Shown: piece after piece, positions 7,672 through 16,535 of the stretch | How the letters are laid out: the number at the start of each line of letters is the position of its first letter | Position numbering within the stretch: position 1 is the stretch's first letter | Assembly: GCF_000829455.1 (NCBI RefSeq) | Contig: NZ_JXAK01000055.1 | Location: 1 to 46,712, forward strand | Length of the DNA: 46,712 bases | Source of the DNA: Gordoniibacillus kamchatkensis | GTDB lineage: Bacteria; Bacillota; Bacilli; Paenibacillales; NBRC-103111 | Direction: 5' to 3' | Translations under genes and position numbers: made by a program | The notes under the pieces: model-generated | Seen by the model: only the letters and a program-made list of their open reading frames with translations | Database searches by the model: none | Told to the model about the DNA's origin: nothing

Positions 7672-7782
7672 CCAACCGCAAAGAACAAAGGCAAATCCGT
7701 ACGAAAGTCGGAGACGCAAAGCCACGGGTCTAAGTCCCACGGGGATACGATCGCCGGGTTGCTCATGAACGGTTGGTTTTTT
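7672..7782 (+). ncRNA. c-di-GMP-I (GEMM) riboswitch 2 with enclosing terminator-like stem
   Basis: The aptamer spans about 7684-7762: AACAAAGGCAAATCC, a GAAA-capped P2, GACGCAAAGCCACGGG, a short P3 (GTCCC-ACGGGGA) and GGGTTGC. P2 differs from riboswitch 1 by paired changes, as expected for a conserved RNA. CCAACCG (7672-7678) just before the aptamer pairs with CGGTTGG (7770-7776) just after it, and six T follow (7777-7782). The whole aptamer thus sits in the loop of a terminator-like stem. The regulated gene is at 7832. Confidence 0.9.
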
Positions 7783-7831
7783 GCGTCTATTGGGCAATGT
7801 TCAATTTCCGGTAAAGAGAGGTAGGATGGTC

Positions 7832-10231
7832 ATGCCATTAAAAACACGAAAGGCCGTATGGAGATTGGTTTTGTCAGCGGCTCTCTGCGTCGGATGGCTC
7901 GGCTTCGTACATGGAGGTTATGCGGCGAATGCGTTCTCCTATACGGACAAGCAGACCGAAATTACAGCTCCCGAGAGGGGCGTTATGGTCGCAGGCGGCA
8001 GCCTGGTTTGGATGGGACAGGACGATGCAGGTTGGGATCAAATTTTCAGCCGCAACCTGGAGACGGGCGAGCTTAAACAGTTAACATCTTCGCAAACCTA
8101 CAAAGAACGTCTTTCCGCCAACGGCGATTATGCCGTTTATTTGGAAAAGCGGCAACAAATCGTTCTGCTCAACCTTCAATCCGGCAACGCGGCCCAAATC
8201 GATGTCAAACCTGATTTTTATGACGAGCCGCGTACCGACGGACATTATGTGACGTATCATCAGCCTACGGAAAACATGATTTATTTGTATGATACAGAGA
8301 CCAAGGAAGTCAAGCAAATCGGAAAAGGGAGATCCGCCACGATCGTAGACGGCGTTGTCGCATATTCGGGCTTTCCGGAAGGCGACATCATGTTGTACGA
8401 TGTTCGAACTTCCGAGACCCGCCTGTTGTGGAAAGGCAAATCGGAGGGCTCCGTTGTCAGTACCTCCCAGACCATCTTCAACGGCAAGAGTGTTGTCTGG
8501 ACGCAGTCGTTCAAGGGGGCTTACCAGACTCGGGTCTTGGACGTGACGGAGAAAGATGCTTTGCCGAAAGTGCTGAACGAGTTTCAGAAACTGCCGCCAA
8601 CATTCCCTTTTTTGCCGAATGCGATCGGCTCTTCCATCGCGGCATGGACAACAGACGATCACGGCAAGGAGCAAATCGTCGCGGCCGAAATGTCATCCCG
8701 CCAGACGGACATCGCCGCGGATAAAGGCGAGCAGCTCCTCGGCATATACCGGGATCAGCTTGTGCTGAAGAACAAGGATAACAAAATCGTACTGCGCTCG
8801 CTTCAGCTCACCGGCCAGGGGAAGGCCGTCCCGGACGCCGTCCTGGTGTCGGCCGTACCCGATATCGACGGGGACAGGGTTCCCGACGCGACGTTCGGAT
8901 TTATGGGCGGGAAGACTTCGAGCAAGCTCGCTTCGTCCGACAACAGCGTGACTGTCTCGACCGATACTCCGCGCCCTTATTCGTACGGCGGCAACGACAT
9001 ATCGATTTATTACCAGAAAGACGACAATTTTATGCTGACCAAGGCGCTCAAGCCCGGACAGAAGTTCGTCAGCCATCCTTGGCAGCTCGATTTCCATTCG
9101 CCTGACGTGCCTTTCCATTTATCAATGACTTACATGACGAAGAGGGTGCCGCAGGGGGAGGAAGGCAAGCTTGGCATTTATCGCCTGAAATCCGGCGTAT
9201 GGGTCTACATGGGAGGACTGCCCGATCCGGGCATTCAGCGTCTGCAAATGGACATTACCGATCCCGGAATCTATGCCGTCCTTTATTATGACGTGCCGAA
9301 TGCATCGATCCGCGATTATTGGCAGAGAAAGGCGATTGATGACTACAACGCGGCCAAGCCGATTCGCGTCTTTTTGGACGGAGAAGAGATGGCTTTCCAT
9401 GAGCAGCCGGTTCTTAAAGACGGTTCGACAACGGTGGAGTTCCGGCCGATTTTCGAGAAGCTTGGCTTGCAGATCGATTGGAATGGCGACACCCAGACCG
9501 TTACCGGCAAAAAGGAAGGGCAGTCGCTTCAGCTCGCCTTGGGGCAAACGAGCGCAGTCGTGAACGGCTCCGCTTCCGAGCTGCCGACAGCACCGTTTCT
9601 GAATAATGGCTATACGTTCGTGCCGCTGCGTTTTGTCGGCGAAGCGACGGGGCGCAAGGTGGTGTGGGATCCGAATCTGAAGGCGGTCTATATATACGAC
9701 CCGGCGACTGAAGGGAAATTGTATTACAAGAGCGGCGCCTTGATGTATGAAGGGCAGCTGAAGGACGGGAAGATGAACGGCAAGGGCAAGCTCTACCGAG
9801 AAGACGGCGCACTCTGGTACGATGCGGAATTCCGCGACAATGAGGTTGCGGGCTGGGGAACGATTTATTTCTCCGGATTCATAGGGGATGTCGATCGTAC
9901 CGGCGATATCGGCATCGGCCAGTTTAAGAACGGACTGCCGGACGGCTTCCTTCTCGATATTAGCAGCAACGGGCTTCTCCAATTTGAAGGACATGAGATT
10001 CAAGGGGTACCGAACGGGCAAGCAAAGCTATACGTAAAAGGCGAGCTTCTGTATGACGGCGAGTATAAGAACGGCAAGGCTAACGGATACGGCAAGCTAT
10101 ACAAGAACGGGAAGCTTGATTACGAAGGATACTTCGTCGATGGCGTTCGTAACGGACATGGCAAAGAGTACAACGATGACGGGACGGTTTATAGAGAGGG
10201 CGAGTACGTGAACGGGGTACTGCAAAAATAA
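7832..10231 (+). CDS. Exported propeller / copper-amine-oxidase-N / MORN-repeat protein
   Basis: About 799 residues from ATG 7832; ATG 7826 is also possible, but AGAGAGG lies too close to it. A signal peptide ends near GGYAANA. Residues ~30-330 look like a TolB/WD-type beta-propeller (blades such as SLVWMGQDDAGWDQIFSRNL and DNKIVLRSLQL). A central beta domain follows. Residues ~510-635 match the copper amine oxidase N-terminal-like domain (RVFLDGEEM, then TVEFRPIFEKLGL and YTFVPLRFVGEATG). The last ~155 residues are MORN repeats (YEGQLKDGKMNGKGKLYRED, YDGEYKNGKANGYGKLY). CuAO-N domains are common in S-layer and envelope proteins of Paenibacillaceae; MORN repeats mediate binding or assembly. 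Enzymatic activity is not expected. It is controlled by GEMM riboswitch 2 and is a domain-level paralogue of the protein at 21188. Confidence 0.85.
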   Translation: MPLKTRKAVWRLVLSAALCVGWLGFVHGGYAANAFSYTDKQTEITAPERGVMVAGGSLVWMGQDDAGWDQIFSRNLETGELKQLTSSQTYKERLSANGDYAVYLEKRQQIVLLNLQSGNAAQIDVKPDFYDEPRTDGHYVTYHQPTENMIYLYDTETKEVKQIGKGRSATIVDGVVAYSGFPEGDIMLYDVRTSETRLLWKGKSEGSVVSTSQTIFNGKSVVWTQSFKGAYQTRVLDVTEKDALPKVLNEFQKLPPTFPFLPNAIGSSIAAWTTDDHGKEQIVAAEMSSRQTDIAADKGEQLLGIYRDQLVLKNKDNKIVLRSLQLTGQGKAVPDAVLVSAVPDIDGDRVPDATFGFMGGKTSSKLASSDNSVTVSTDTPRPYSYGGNDISIYYQKDDNFMLTKALKPGQKFVSHPWQLDFHSPDVPFHLSMTYMTKRVPQGEEGKLGIYRLKSGVWVYMGGLPDPGIQRLQMDITDPGIYAVLYYDVPNASIRDYWQRKAIDDYNAAKPIRVFLDGEEMAFHEQPVLKDGSTTVEFRPIFEKLGLQIDWNGDTQTVTGKKEGQSLQLALGQTSAVVNGSASELPTAPFLNNGYTFVPLRFVGEATGRKVVWDPNLKAVYIYDPATEGKLYYKSGALMYEGQLKDGKMNGKGKLYREDGALWYDAEFRDNEVAGWGTIYFSGFIGDVDRTGDIGIGQFKNGLPDGFLLDISSNGLLQFEGHEIQGVPNGQAKLYVKGELLYDGEYKNGKANGYGKLYKNGKLDYEGYFVDGVRNGHGKEYNDDGTVYREGEYVNGVLQK

Positions 10232-10248
10232 GGATATATGAAAGACCG

Positions 10249-10288
10249 CCACAAACGAGACCAACCTCTCGCTTGTGGTTTTCTTTTT
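10249..10288 (+). terminator. Rho-independent terminator (copy of the 4495 type)
   Basis: CCACAAACGAGA pairs with TCTCG-C-TTGTGG around CAACC and is followed by TTTTCTTTTT. Stem and loop are almost the same as at 4495-4533. Confidence 0.9.
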
Positions 10289-10412
10289 GCGCCGCAGCCG
10301 TAAATGGCTGTGAGTCCGCTGATGCTGGCGCGGAAAAATGATGTGGCGTATACTGGAATAAACTTGAAATTGGGGCGAAGGTGCAACGCGGTTACGGAAG
10401 GAGCGCAATCCG

Positions 10413-11225
10413 ATGCATGCCAAAGCGCGGCAAGCGACGAGCATTATGATCGTGGACGACGAATACTTGGTCAGGCTGGGGCTCAGGACGACGATCGACT
10501 GGCCCAGGTACGGATTCGAACTGGTAGGCGAGGCCGATGATGGCGAAACGGGGCTGGAGATGGCCGTCAAGCTGCGGCCGGACATTATCGTCACGGACAT
10601 GAGCATGCCGTTTTTGGACGGACTCGGCTTCATGGAACAGCTTCGCAGCCGCCGTATCGACTCGAAAATCATCGTGCTGAGCGGATACGACGACTTTCAG
10701 TATGCAAAAGGGGCGATTAAGTACGGGGTGTCCGACTATATCGTCAAGCCGGTCGAAAACGTCAAGCTAGTCGCCGCCGCCGTCAAGCTCGCCGAAGAGA
10801 TCCGCCAGGAACGGTTGTCCGAGTCGCTCGGCAAGACGAAGCTAATCGAGGATCTGGTCGCCGTTCTGAAAAAGATCCGGAACCGGAAAAGCGCCGGCGT
10901 CACGAAAACGGTCGCGGCAGCGATTCGCTACATCGAATCGCACTACGGCGAAGAGTTGTCGGTGAGCCGGATTGCCGACAGCTTGTTCATCAGCCCGTCT
11001 TATTTGATGCATATCTTCAAAGAAAATACGGGCCAAACTGTAAACGATTACATCACGGCGTACCGGATGGAGAAGGCGAAGCAGCTGCTGTCTACGCAAA
11101 ACTACAAAATCTACGAAGTGTGCGAGCGGGTCGGCATCAGCGATCCGCGCTACTTCAGCCAGCTGTTTAAACGGCATACGAAGCTGACCCCGAAGGAATA
11201 CATGATCAGCCGCTATTACGAATGA
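10413..11225 (+). CDS. YesN-like AraC-type response regulator
   Basis: 270 residues, a compact YesN form. The receiver domain (10-130) has D15/D16, phosphoacceptor D62 in IIVTDMSMPFLDG, the family motif SGYDDFQYAKGAIKYGVSDY and K112. A short linker leads to the AraC HTH pair (about 168-268): LSVSRIADSLFISPSYLMHI and VGISDPRYFSQLFKRHTKLT. GGAAGGAGCGC precedes the ATG. The gene lies 12 bases upstream of a YesM-type kinase and about 3 kb upstream of a sugar ABC importer, which it probably activates when phosphorylated. Confidence 0.93.
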   Translation: MHAKARQATSIMIVDDEYLVRLGLRTTIDWPRYGFELVGEADDGETGLEMAVKLRPDIIVTDMSMPFLDGLGFMEQLRSRRIDSKIIVLSGYDDFQYAKGAIKYGVSDYIVKPVENVKLVAAAVKLAEEIRQERLSESLGKTKLIEDLVAVLKKIRNRKSAGVTKTVAAAIRYIESHYGEELSVSRIADSLFISPSYLMHIFKENTGQTVNDYITAYRMEKAKQLLSTQNYKIYEVCERVGISDPRYFSQLFKRHTKLTPKEYMISRYYE

Positions 11226-11237
11226 GGGGGGATCGTA

Positions 11238-12979
11238 TTGCTCGGCTTGGGGAAAATGAAAATCAACGCCCGCATTTTTTGGCTGCTTCTCTTCTGTCTC
11301 CTGTTTTCCTCCATCTCGATGTTTCAAGCTTCGCGGATCGCTACGCAGCGCATCGTCGAAGATTTCACTTATAACTATGTGAAGATGAATCAGGAAAATA
11401 TCGAGTCGAGCCTCGATGTTTTGATCAACCAGGCCAACATGCTCTCGGTCCGCCTGCTCAGCCAGAACGGCATTTATAACGTGGTGGATGACGGCACGCT
11501 CGGGAAGGACGAGAAAGCGGACAAGCTGCGAAGCCTCATGTCCGATATGGGGATAGACGATAAGCTCGTCGGTGACATTGTGATCGTAGATGACAATGAA
11601 AACGCATACAATTACGAAAGCCGAACCGTCGTCGACCGTCCCGACCGGTCGTACATCGCTGAAATCGAGCGCTCCAAAACGCCGGTATGGGGCAAAACGA
11701 AGCGAGATGCGAACGGCAACGCTACATTTTGCTCGGAAGAAGGTACCAGAACTTTTTTACCGGCCAAAAATTAGGGTATTTAGTGATCTATATAAGAGAG
11801 CGGGCCGTCTACGACGTATTGAAAAATATGATCGGCCAAGATCGCGGGTTCTCCTTTCTGGTGGCGGACGATTCTTACATTTTGTCCTATCCGGATCCGG
11901 GGAAAGCGGGCACGACCATTTTCGATACAAATGTGTTCCAGGCGGACAAGGGGAACGCGTTCAAGGAGACCGTCTACGACGGCAGGCGTTCGATCATCGC
12001 CAGCTACCCGCTGCAGGGCGGCTTGCGCAAATTGGGCCTGAATTGGAAAGTGATCAGCGTCATTTCCGACGAGAAGCTGCTGGAGAACGTCAATAAAATC
12101 AAGTCGTATTCGCTGCTGCTGCAAATCGCCGCGATCGGCCTGACTGCCCTCATCTCTCTTTACGTGTCCGGAGGCATCATCAAGCCAATCCGCCGGTTGA
12201 ACCAAAAAATCAACCGGTATTCCGGCGCGTCCGACACCGTCCGTCCTTTCCGGAACCGGAAGGACGAATTGTGGGTTCTGGAAAGCAGCTTTAACGAAAT
12301 GGTGGTCCGGATCGGCGAATTGATCGAACGCAACAACGAGGAGAAAGACCGGCAGCGGGAAATGGAGCTGATCGCGCTGCAGGCGCAAATCAACCCGCAT
12401 TTTCTGTACAACACGCTGGACGCGATCGGCTGGCTCGCCAAAATTCATAAACAGGAGGAGATCGAGCGAATGGTCATCGCCCTCTCCCATTTTTACCGGC
12501 TCAGCCTGCACAAGGGGGACAAATTCATTTCGGTCGAAGAAGAAATCGGCATCGTCAAAAGCTATGTCGCGATCGAAGCGATGCGGTTTCCGCAAAAGTT
12601 CGAGGTGGAGTACGACATCGCGGAGGACATCCTTGATTTCAAAGTGCTAAAAATAATCGTGCAGCCGCTCGTCGAAAACGCCATCAAGCACGGCGTCAGC
12701 CAAAAGAGGGGGAAAGGCCGCATTACCGTCAAGGGGTACCGCTCAGGCCGCGACCTCAAAATCGAAGTGGCCGACGACGGCGCCGGCTTCGACGTCGGCA
12801 CCCTGAACGGGACCATCGAACCGCCGGCTTACAAAGGCGGCGGCTACGGCATCCGCAACGTGAGCGAGCGGATTCGGCTGGAGTATGGAGACGGTTACGG
12901 CGTCGAGATTCGCAGCGTCATCGGTGAAGGCACCGTTTCGGTCGTTACGGTGAAAATCAAGTTCGAGCAGCCGTTGTAA
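11238..12979 (+). pseudogene. YesM-type sensor histidine kinase, reading frame interrupted at a T6 run
   Basis: The protein starts at TTG 11238 behind GAGGGGGG and is intact through a signal-anchor helix and extracytoplasmic sensor up to EEGTRTF. The frame then stops at 11772-11774. The continuing kinase is in the -1 frame: TGQKLGYLVIYIRERAVYD, a second membrane helix (LLLQIAAIGLTALISLYVSG), HAMP, the His_kinase motif NPHFLYNTLDAIGWLA and the ATPase motifs VENAIKHG, DDGAGFD and GYGIRNVSERI, ending at 12979. The switch point is ACTTTTTTA at 11751-11759; one extra T would restore a single ~580-residue frame. The explanation may be a base-calling error, a real mutation, or -1 frameshifting at the heptamer T-TTT-TTA. 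All functional motifs are otherwise present. Partner: YesN at 10413. Confidence 0.85.
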
Positions 12980-12981
12980 TA

Positions 12982-13968
12982 CTACTTAAGCGCCTTCATT
13001 TTGATGTACAGATGGTTTAGCGGCCGGATAATGCTCGTTTTTAACAGGACGGCGAGCAGCACGGCGAACATGCCGGAAAACATCGTCAGAAGGATGATCG
13101 ACCAGCGCAAGGCGGAGAGCCGGGCGATCGATTGCTTCAGCGGCGCCGCCATCACGATTTGCGTATTAGAGCTCATAACCGTGCGGTGCAGGATCAGCTC
13201 GCTGCCGTCGGCGGACAGAAACCACCCTTGTTCCGAACCGTTGATCGTCGGGAGGTCGCGGGGGCTGAGCTTGTCGTCGTTCCCGTTAATCGGCGAACTA
13301 ACGATATCGGTTCCGTCACGGATCAAAAAGAGACGGTTTTCATGAAAGGCGGCGTTCGAGGTTTGGAAAAAAGCGAACAGCTTCTCCGCATCCAGGTCGA
13401 CGGCCATCGTGCCGGACAAGCCGCCGTGATCCCCGTCCCCGGACCATTTCAACAAATACGTTAACGTTCCATTCGGCCCGTATTGATAATTGTAATACGA
13501 CGTCAAGCCCCGATACCGGGAAATCCATAAAAACTTCGCTTCGGGATCGTCCAGAAAGCGCCTAATCCGGTCGTCTTCCCGCAGCTTGTCAAGCGAAGGC
13601 ACATTCGATAACCGGCTCATCGAATAGCTCGTTCCGTCCGGTATGTACAGGGTAATTCCTTTGATGTCCAGATTCATGGCGGCAAAGCTGTCCAGCATCA
13701 AAGAGATTTCCGGGGATACCGCCGGATTGCGGATCGCCACGGCCACGTTCGGATTGTTCATGATCATTTTGGCCGTTTCGCCGATGTAGTTTAAATTTTG
13801 GGCGAGCAAATTGCAGGAACTGTCGAAGTAATGGGTCGACATGCCAATAAATTCGGAAACGACCGTTTTTTTCGCCCATTGGTACGAAAACAGACCGATC
13901 AGCACGGTGAACGCCGAGACGGACAACAGCGTGATCGACACGATTCGCCGCGACAGCCGATGGAACAT
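12982..13968 (-). CDS. Solitary membrane sensor (YesM-like sensor half without kinase)
   Basis: 328 residues. One membrane helix near residues 9-30 (IVSITLLSVSAFTVLIGLFS), a ~250-residue extracytoplasmic region typical of the dCache-like sensors of YesM kinases, and a second helix near 290-312 (WSIILLTMFSGMFAVLLAVL) are seen. The protein stops after IIRPLNHLYIKMKALK, exactly where a HAMP domain would begin, so it has no HAMP, DHp or ATPase part. It is convergent with the YesM gene, with 2 bases between stops, and divergent from the sugar importer. It may be a kinase remnant cut down by deletion, or a stand-alone co-sensor. The open frame and good upstream signals (AGGAAGG, cre, TATAAT) argue that it is expressed. 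Confidence 0.8.
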   Translation of the reverse strand: MFHRLSRRIVSITLLSVSAFTVLIGLFSYQWAKKTVVSEFIGMSTHYFDSSCNLLAQNLNYIGETAKMIMNNPNVAVAIRNPAVSPEISLMLDSFAAMNLDIKGITLYIPDGTSYSMSRLSNVPSLDKLREDDRIRRFLDDPEAKFLWISRYRGLTSYYNYQYGPNGTLTYLLKWSGDGDHGGLSGTMAVDLDAEKLFAFFQTSNAAFHENRLFLIRDGTDIVSSPINGNDDKLSPRDLPTINGSEQGWFLSADGSELILHRTVMSSNTQIVMAAPLKQSIARLSALRWSIILLTMFSGMFAVLLAVLLKTSIIRPLNHLYIKMKALK

Positions 13969-13988
13969 AGCGCGCCCCTGCCTTCCTG

Positions 13989-14002
13989 TGAAAACGGTTG
14001 CA
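13989..14002 (+). promoter_or_regulatory. cre-like CcpA site (sensor side)
   Basis: TGAAAACGGTTGCA matches the consensus TGWAARCGYTWNCW at 13 of 14 positions. It lies just downstream of a minus-strand TATAAT (complement of 14016-14021), around the predicted start of the solitary sensor gene. Confidence 0.5.
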
Positions 14003-14029
14003 GAACTTGGTTATCATTATAACAGTTTT

Positions 14030-14059
14030 TTGAACATTTTTGCAGGATTGCCGTATTTT
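14030..14059 (+). promoter_or_regulatory. Promoter of the sugar ABC importer operon
   Basis: TTGAAC (14030-14035), an 18-base spacer and TATTTT (14054-14059) lie upstream of the binding-protein gene. The cre-like site at 14070 falls just after the -10 box. Confidence 0.45.
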
Positions 14060-14069
14060 ATCGGCTCAT

Positions 14070-14083
14070 TGAAAACGCTATCG
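14070..14083 (+). promoter_or_regulatory. cre-like CcpA site (ABC importer side)
   Basis: TGAAAACGCTATCG matches TGWAARCGYTWNCW at 13 of 14 positions. A site just downstream of the promoter fits carbon catabolite repression of the importer. Confidence 0.6.
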
Positions 14084-14135
14084 TATTGGTAGGCAACGTT
14101 GCTTAATGCGCTATTCCAGGGAGGGGAAACTTCGC

Positions 14136-15584
14136 ATGAAGAAAAGATTGGGAATGACGCTCGGCGCCGCCATGCTGCTGTTTGCAGCGACGGCGTGTTC
14201 CGGCGGCGGCGATACGGGCAAGGACGGAAGCGCGGGCGGTGGCGACGGCAAAAGCCAGCCCGCAACTACAGCAGCGGGTGCGGGCGGCGGCAAGCAAGAA
14301 ATCGTGTTTGCCAACGGCGACTGGCCGAAGGCGCAGGATAAAAAATTGCCCCAGTACGAGGACTGGAAAAAGAAGTTCGAGGCAGACAACCCGAACATCA
14401 AGATGAAGGAAGAAAATTTCCAGTACGATACCAACACGTTTTTGCCGAAGGCGGAAAGCGGCCAGCTGCCGAACCTGTTCGGGACGTGGTTTACGGAGCC
14501 GAAGAAAATCATCAATGCCGGTTACGCAGCGGACATTACCGACATGATGAAGCGTTACGGCTATGACAAAGCGCTGAATCCGGCGATGCTGGAGCTGGTC
14601 AGGAAAGACGGCAAAATTTACGGCATTCCGACAAGCGGCTATTACATGGGGCTGTGGTACAACGTCAATCTGTTCAAGCAGGCGGGCTTGCTGGACGACA
14701 AAGGGATCCCCAAGTTTCCGCGGACGTACGACGAGCTGGCGCAAACCGCCAAAACGATCAAAGACAAGACCGGCAAGGCCGGCTTCTTCTTCCCGACGAA
14801 AAACAATCAGGGCGGCTGGCAGTTCATGACGATCGCCTGGTCGTACGGCGCGGAGTTCGAGAAGCAGGCCGGCGGCAAATGGCAGGCCGCGTTCAACAGC
14901 CCGGAGGCGGTGCAGGCGCTTCAGTATATGAAAGATTTGAAATGGAAGTACAACGTGCTGACCGACAACATTTTGGTCGAAGTGAACGACATGTTCCGCC
15001 TGTTCGGCACGGATCAGGTGGGGATGGCGTTCGGCTCGACCGACTGGATGAACACGCCGATCAACGACTACAAGATGAGCAAGGACAATCTGGCGATGTC
15101 GGCGGTGCCGGCCGGTCCGAAAGCGAGAATCGCCTTGACGGGCGGCAACCTGATGATGTTTTCCAACAACAGCACGCCGGAGCAGATCGATGCCGGCTTC
15201 AAATGGCTGAAGATCAAAGGCTTCTCGCCGGAAGTCGATGCGAACGCGCTGAAGGGAATGGAAGAGACGCTCGCCTCCGATAAAGGTTTGAACCGGATCG
15301 TCGGACCGCACGGCATGCTGGCCTGGGTGAACCCGGAGCGGGTCGACGCGGAAAACGCGATCCGCGACAAGTATAAGACGGTCAACCTCGACCTGTGGAA
15401 CGACTACATGAAGAACGACGGGGTCACTCTCAAGCCCGAGGAGCCGATAAACGCCCAGGAACTGTATAAAACGCTGGATGCCGTCGTGCAAGCGGTCTTG
15501 ACCGACAAGAACGCCGATCCGAAGGCGCTGCTCGACAAAGCCGCCGCCGACTTCCAACGGGATTATTTGGACAAAGCGAAGTAA
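14136..15584 (+). CDS. Sugar ABC importer, extracellular solute-binding lipoprotein (family 1)
   Basis: 482 residues from ATG 14136, behind GGGAGGGG; an in-frame ATG at 14106 has no binding site. The N-terminus is a lipoprotein signal with lipobox AATAC followed by SGGGD and a Gly/Ser/Ala tether. The body is a family-1 (MalE/UgpB-like) binding protein, with FANGDWPKAQDKKLPQYEDW, GIPTSGYYMGLWYNVNLF and FPRTYDELAQTAKTIKD typical of oligosaccharide binders. It sits on the outside of the membrane and delivers a sugar or oligosaccharide to the two permeases encoded downstream. No ATPase gene is in the operon; such importers often share an MsmX-type ATPase. Regulation is likely by the nearby YesMN pair and CcpA. 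Confidence 0.92.
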   Translation: MKKRLGMTLGAAMLLFAATACSGGGDTGKDGSAGGGDGKSQPATTAAGAGGGKQEIVFANGDWPKAQDKKLPQYEDWKKKFEADNPNIKMKEENFQYDTNTFLPKAESGQLPNLFGTWFTEPKKIINAGYAADITDMMKRYGYDKALNPAMLELVRKDGKIYGIPTSGYYMGLWYNVNLFKQAGLLDDKGIPKFPRTYDELAQTAKTIKDKTGKAGFFFPTKNNQGGWQFMTIAWSYGAEFEKQAGGKWQAAFNSPEAVQALQYMKDLKWKYNVLTDNILVEVNDMFRLFGTDQVGMAFGSTDWMNTPINDYKMSKDNLAMSAVPAGPKARIALTGGNLMMFSNNSTPEQIDAGFKWLKIKGFSPEVDANALKGMEETLASDKGLNRIVGPHGMLAWVNPERVDAENAIRDKYKTVNLDLWNDYMKNDGVTLKPEEPINAQELYKTLDAVVQAVLTDKNADPKALLDKAAADFQRDYLDKAK

Positions 15585-15599
15585 AGGGTTGATAGAAAT

Positions 15600-16529
15600 A
15601 TGGATACCCCTGTGAGCCGAACGCCGGTCCGTTTCGAGGCAAAGCCCGCGAAATGGAAACGATGGTTGTTGCGGGACTTCCCGTCGTGGCTGCTGATCGT
15701 CCCGAGTCTGTTGTTATTTATCGTCTTTCATTGGCAGCCGCTCATTTCCGGGTTCGTGCTATCGTTTTTCCAAACGAAAGGGTACAACGCCGTCAAATTT
15801 ATCGGGCTGCAAAACTATATCGACGTCGTCAGCAACTCCGTCTTTCAGCAAACGGTCGTCAACACGTTTCTGTATGTGGCTTGGTCGCTCGTCATCGGGT
15901 TCACCGTGCCGATCGCCGTCGCGGTCATGATCAACGAAATGCGCCGGATGCAATCGTTTTTCAAATTCGCCGTCTATTTCCCTGGCATGGTCCCGGGCAT
16001 CGCCGGAGCGCTGCTGTGGACATTCATGTTCGATCCCGGGCCGGGCGGCCTGCTCAACATGCTGCTTGCCAAGCTCGGACTGCCGATGTCCGAGTGGCTG
16101 CAAAACTCGAGCCTGACGATTCCGCTCATCATCTTGACGATGACCTGGCGAGGGTTCGGAGGGACGGCCATTTTGTACATGGCAAGCCTGCAGGGCGTCA
16201 ATCACGAATTGTACGAAGCCGCCGCCATCGACGGAGCGGGAATCCGGCAAAGAATCCGCCACATAACGATACCGCAAATTTCTTCGATCATCGGCATTCT
16301 GCTCATTCTGCAAATCATCGGCGTGTTCCAGGTGCTGTACGAGCCGCTGACGATGACGGAGGGCGGGCCGAACAACGCCTCGATGTCGCTTATGCTGATG
16401 AGCTATCATTACGCGTTCCGCTATTTCGAAGCCGGCCGCTCGCTGGCCGTCGGCGTCATCACCTTCGTCCTATTGGCCGTGATGACGGCGCTCTATTTCA
16501 GACTGAACCGAAAGTCGAATACGGATTAG
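15600..16529 (+). CDS. Sugar ABC importer permease (MalF/UgpA-like)
   Basis: 309 residues with six predicted membrane helices. The cytoplasmic EAA loop is clear: YEAAAIDGAGIRQRIRHITI followed by PQIS, where the ATPase docks. The N-terminal region PSWLLIVPSLLLFIVFHWQP and FIGLQNYIDVV are typical of the UgpA/LacF subgroup. It starts 15 bases after the binding-protein stop. Only a weak binding site (GGGTTGAT) precedes the ATG, so translation may depend on coupling. It forms the channel with the permease encoded directly downstream. Confidence 0.93.
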   Translation: MDTPVSRTPVRFEAKPAKWKRWLLRDFPSWLLIVPSLLLFIVFHWQPLISGFVLSFFQTKGYNAVKFIGLQNYIDVVSNSVFQQTVVNTFLYVAWSLVIGFTVPIAVAVMINEMRRMQSFFKFAVYFPGMVPGIAGALLWTFMFDPGPGGLLNMLLAKLGLPMSEWLQNSSLTIPLIILTMTWRGFGGTAILYMASLQGVNHELYEAAAIDGAGIRQRIRHITIPQISSIIGILLILQIIGVFQVLYEPLTMTEGGPNNASMSLMLMSYHYAFRYFEAGRSLAVGVITFVLLAVMTALYFRLNRKSNTD

Positions 16530-16535
16530 GGGGGG

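Noticed and set aside
14103-15557. 484-codon minus-strand open frame
   Set aside because: Antisense of the sugar-binding lipoprotein; Arg/His/Val-rich noise.
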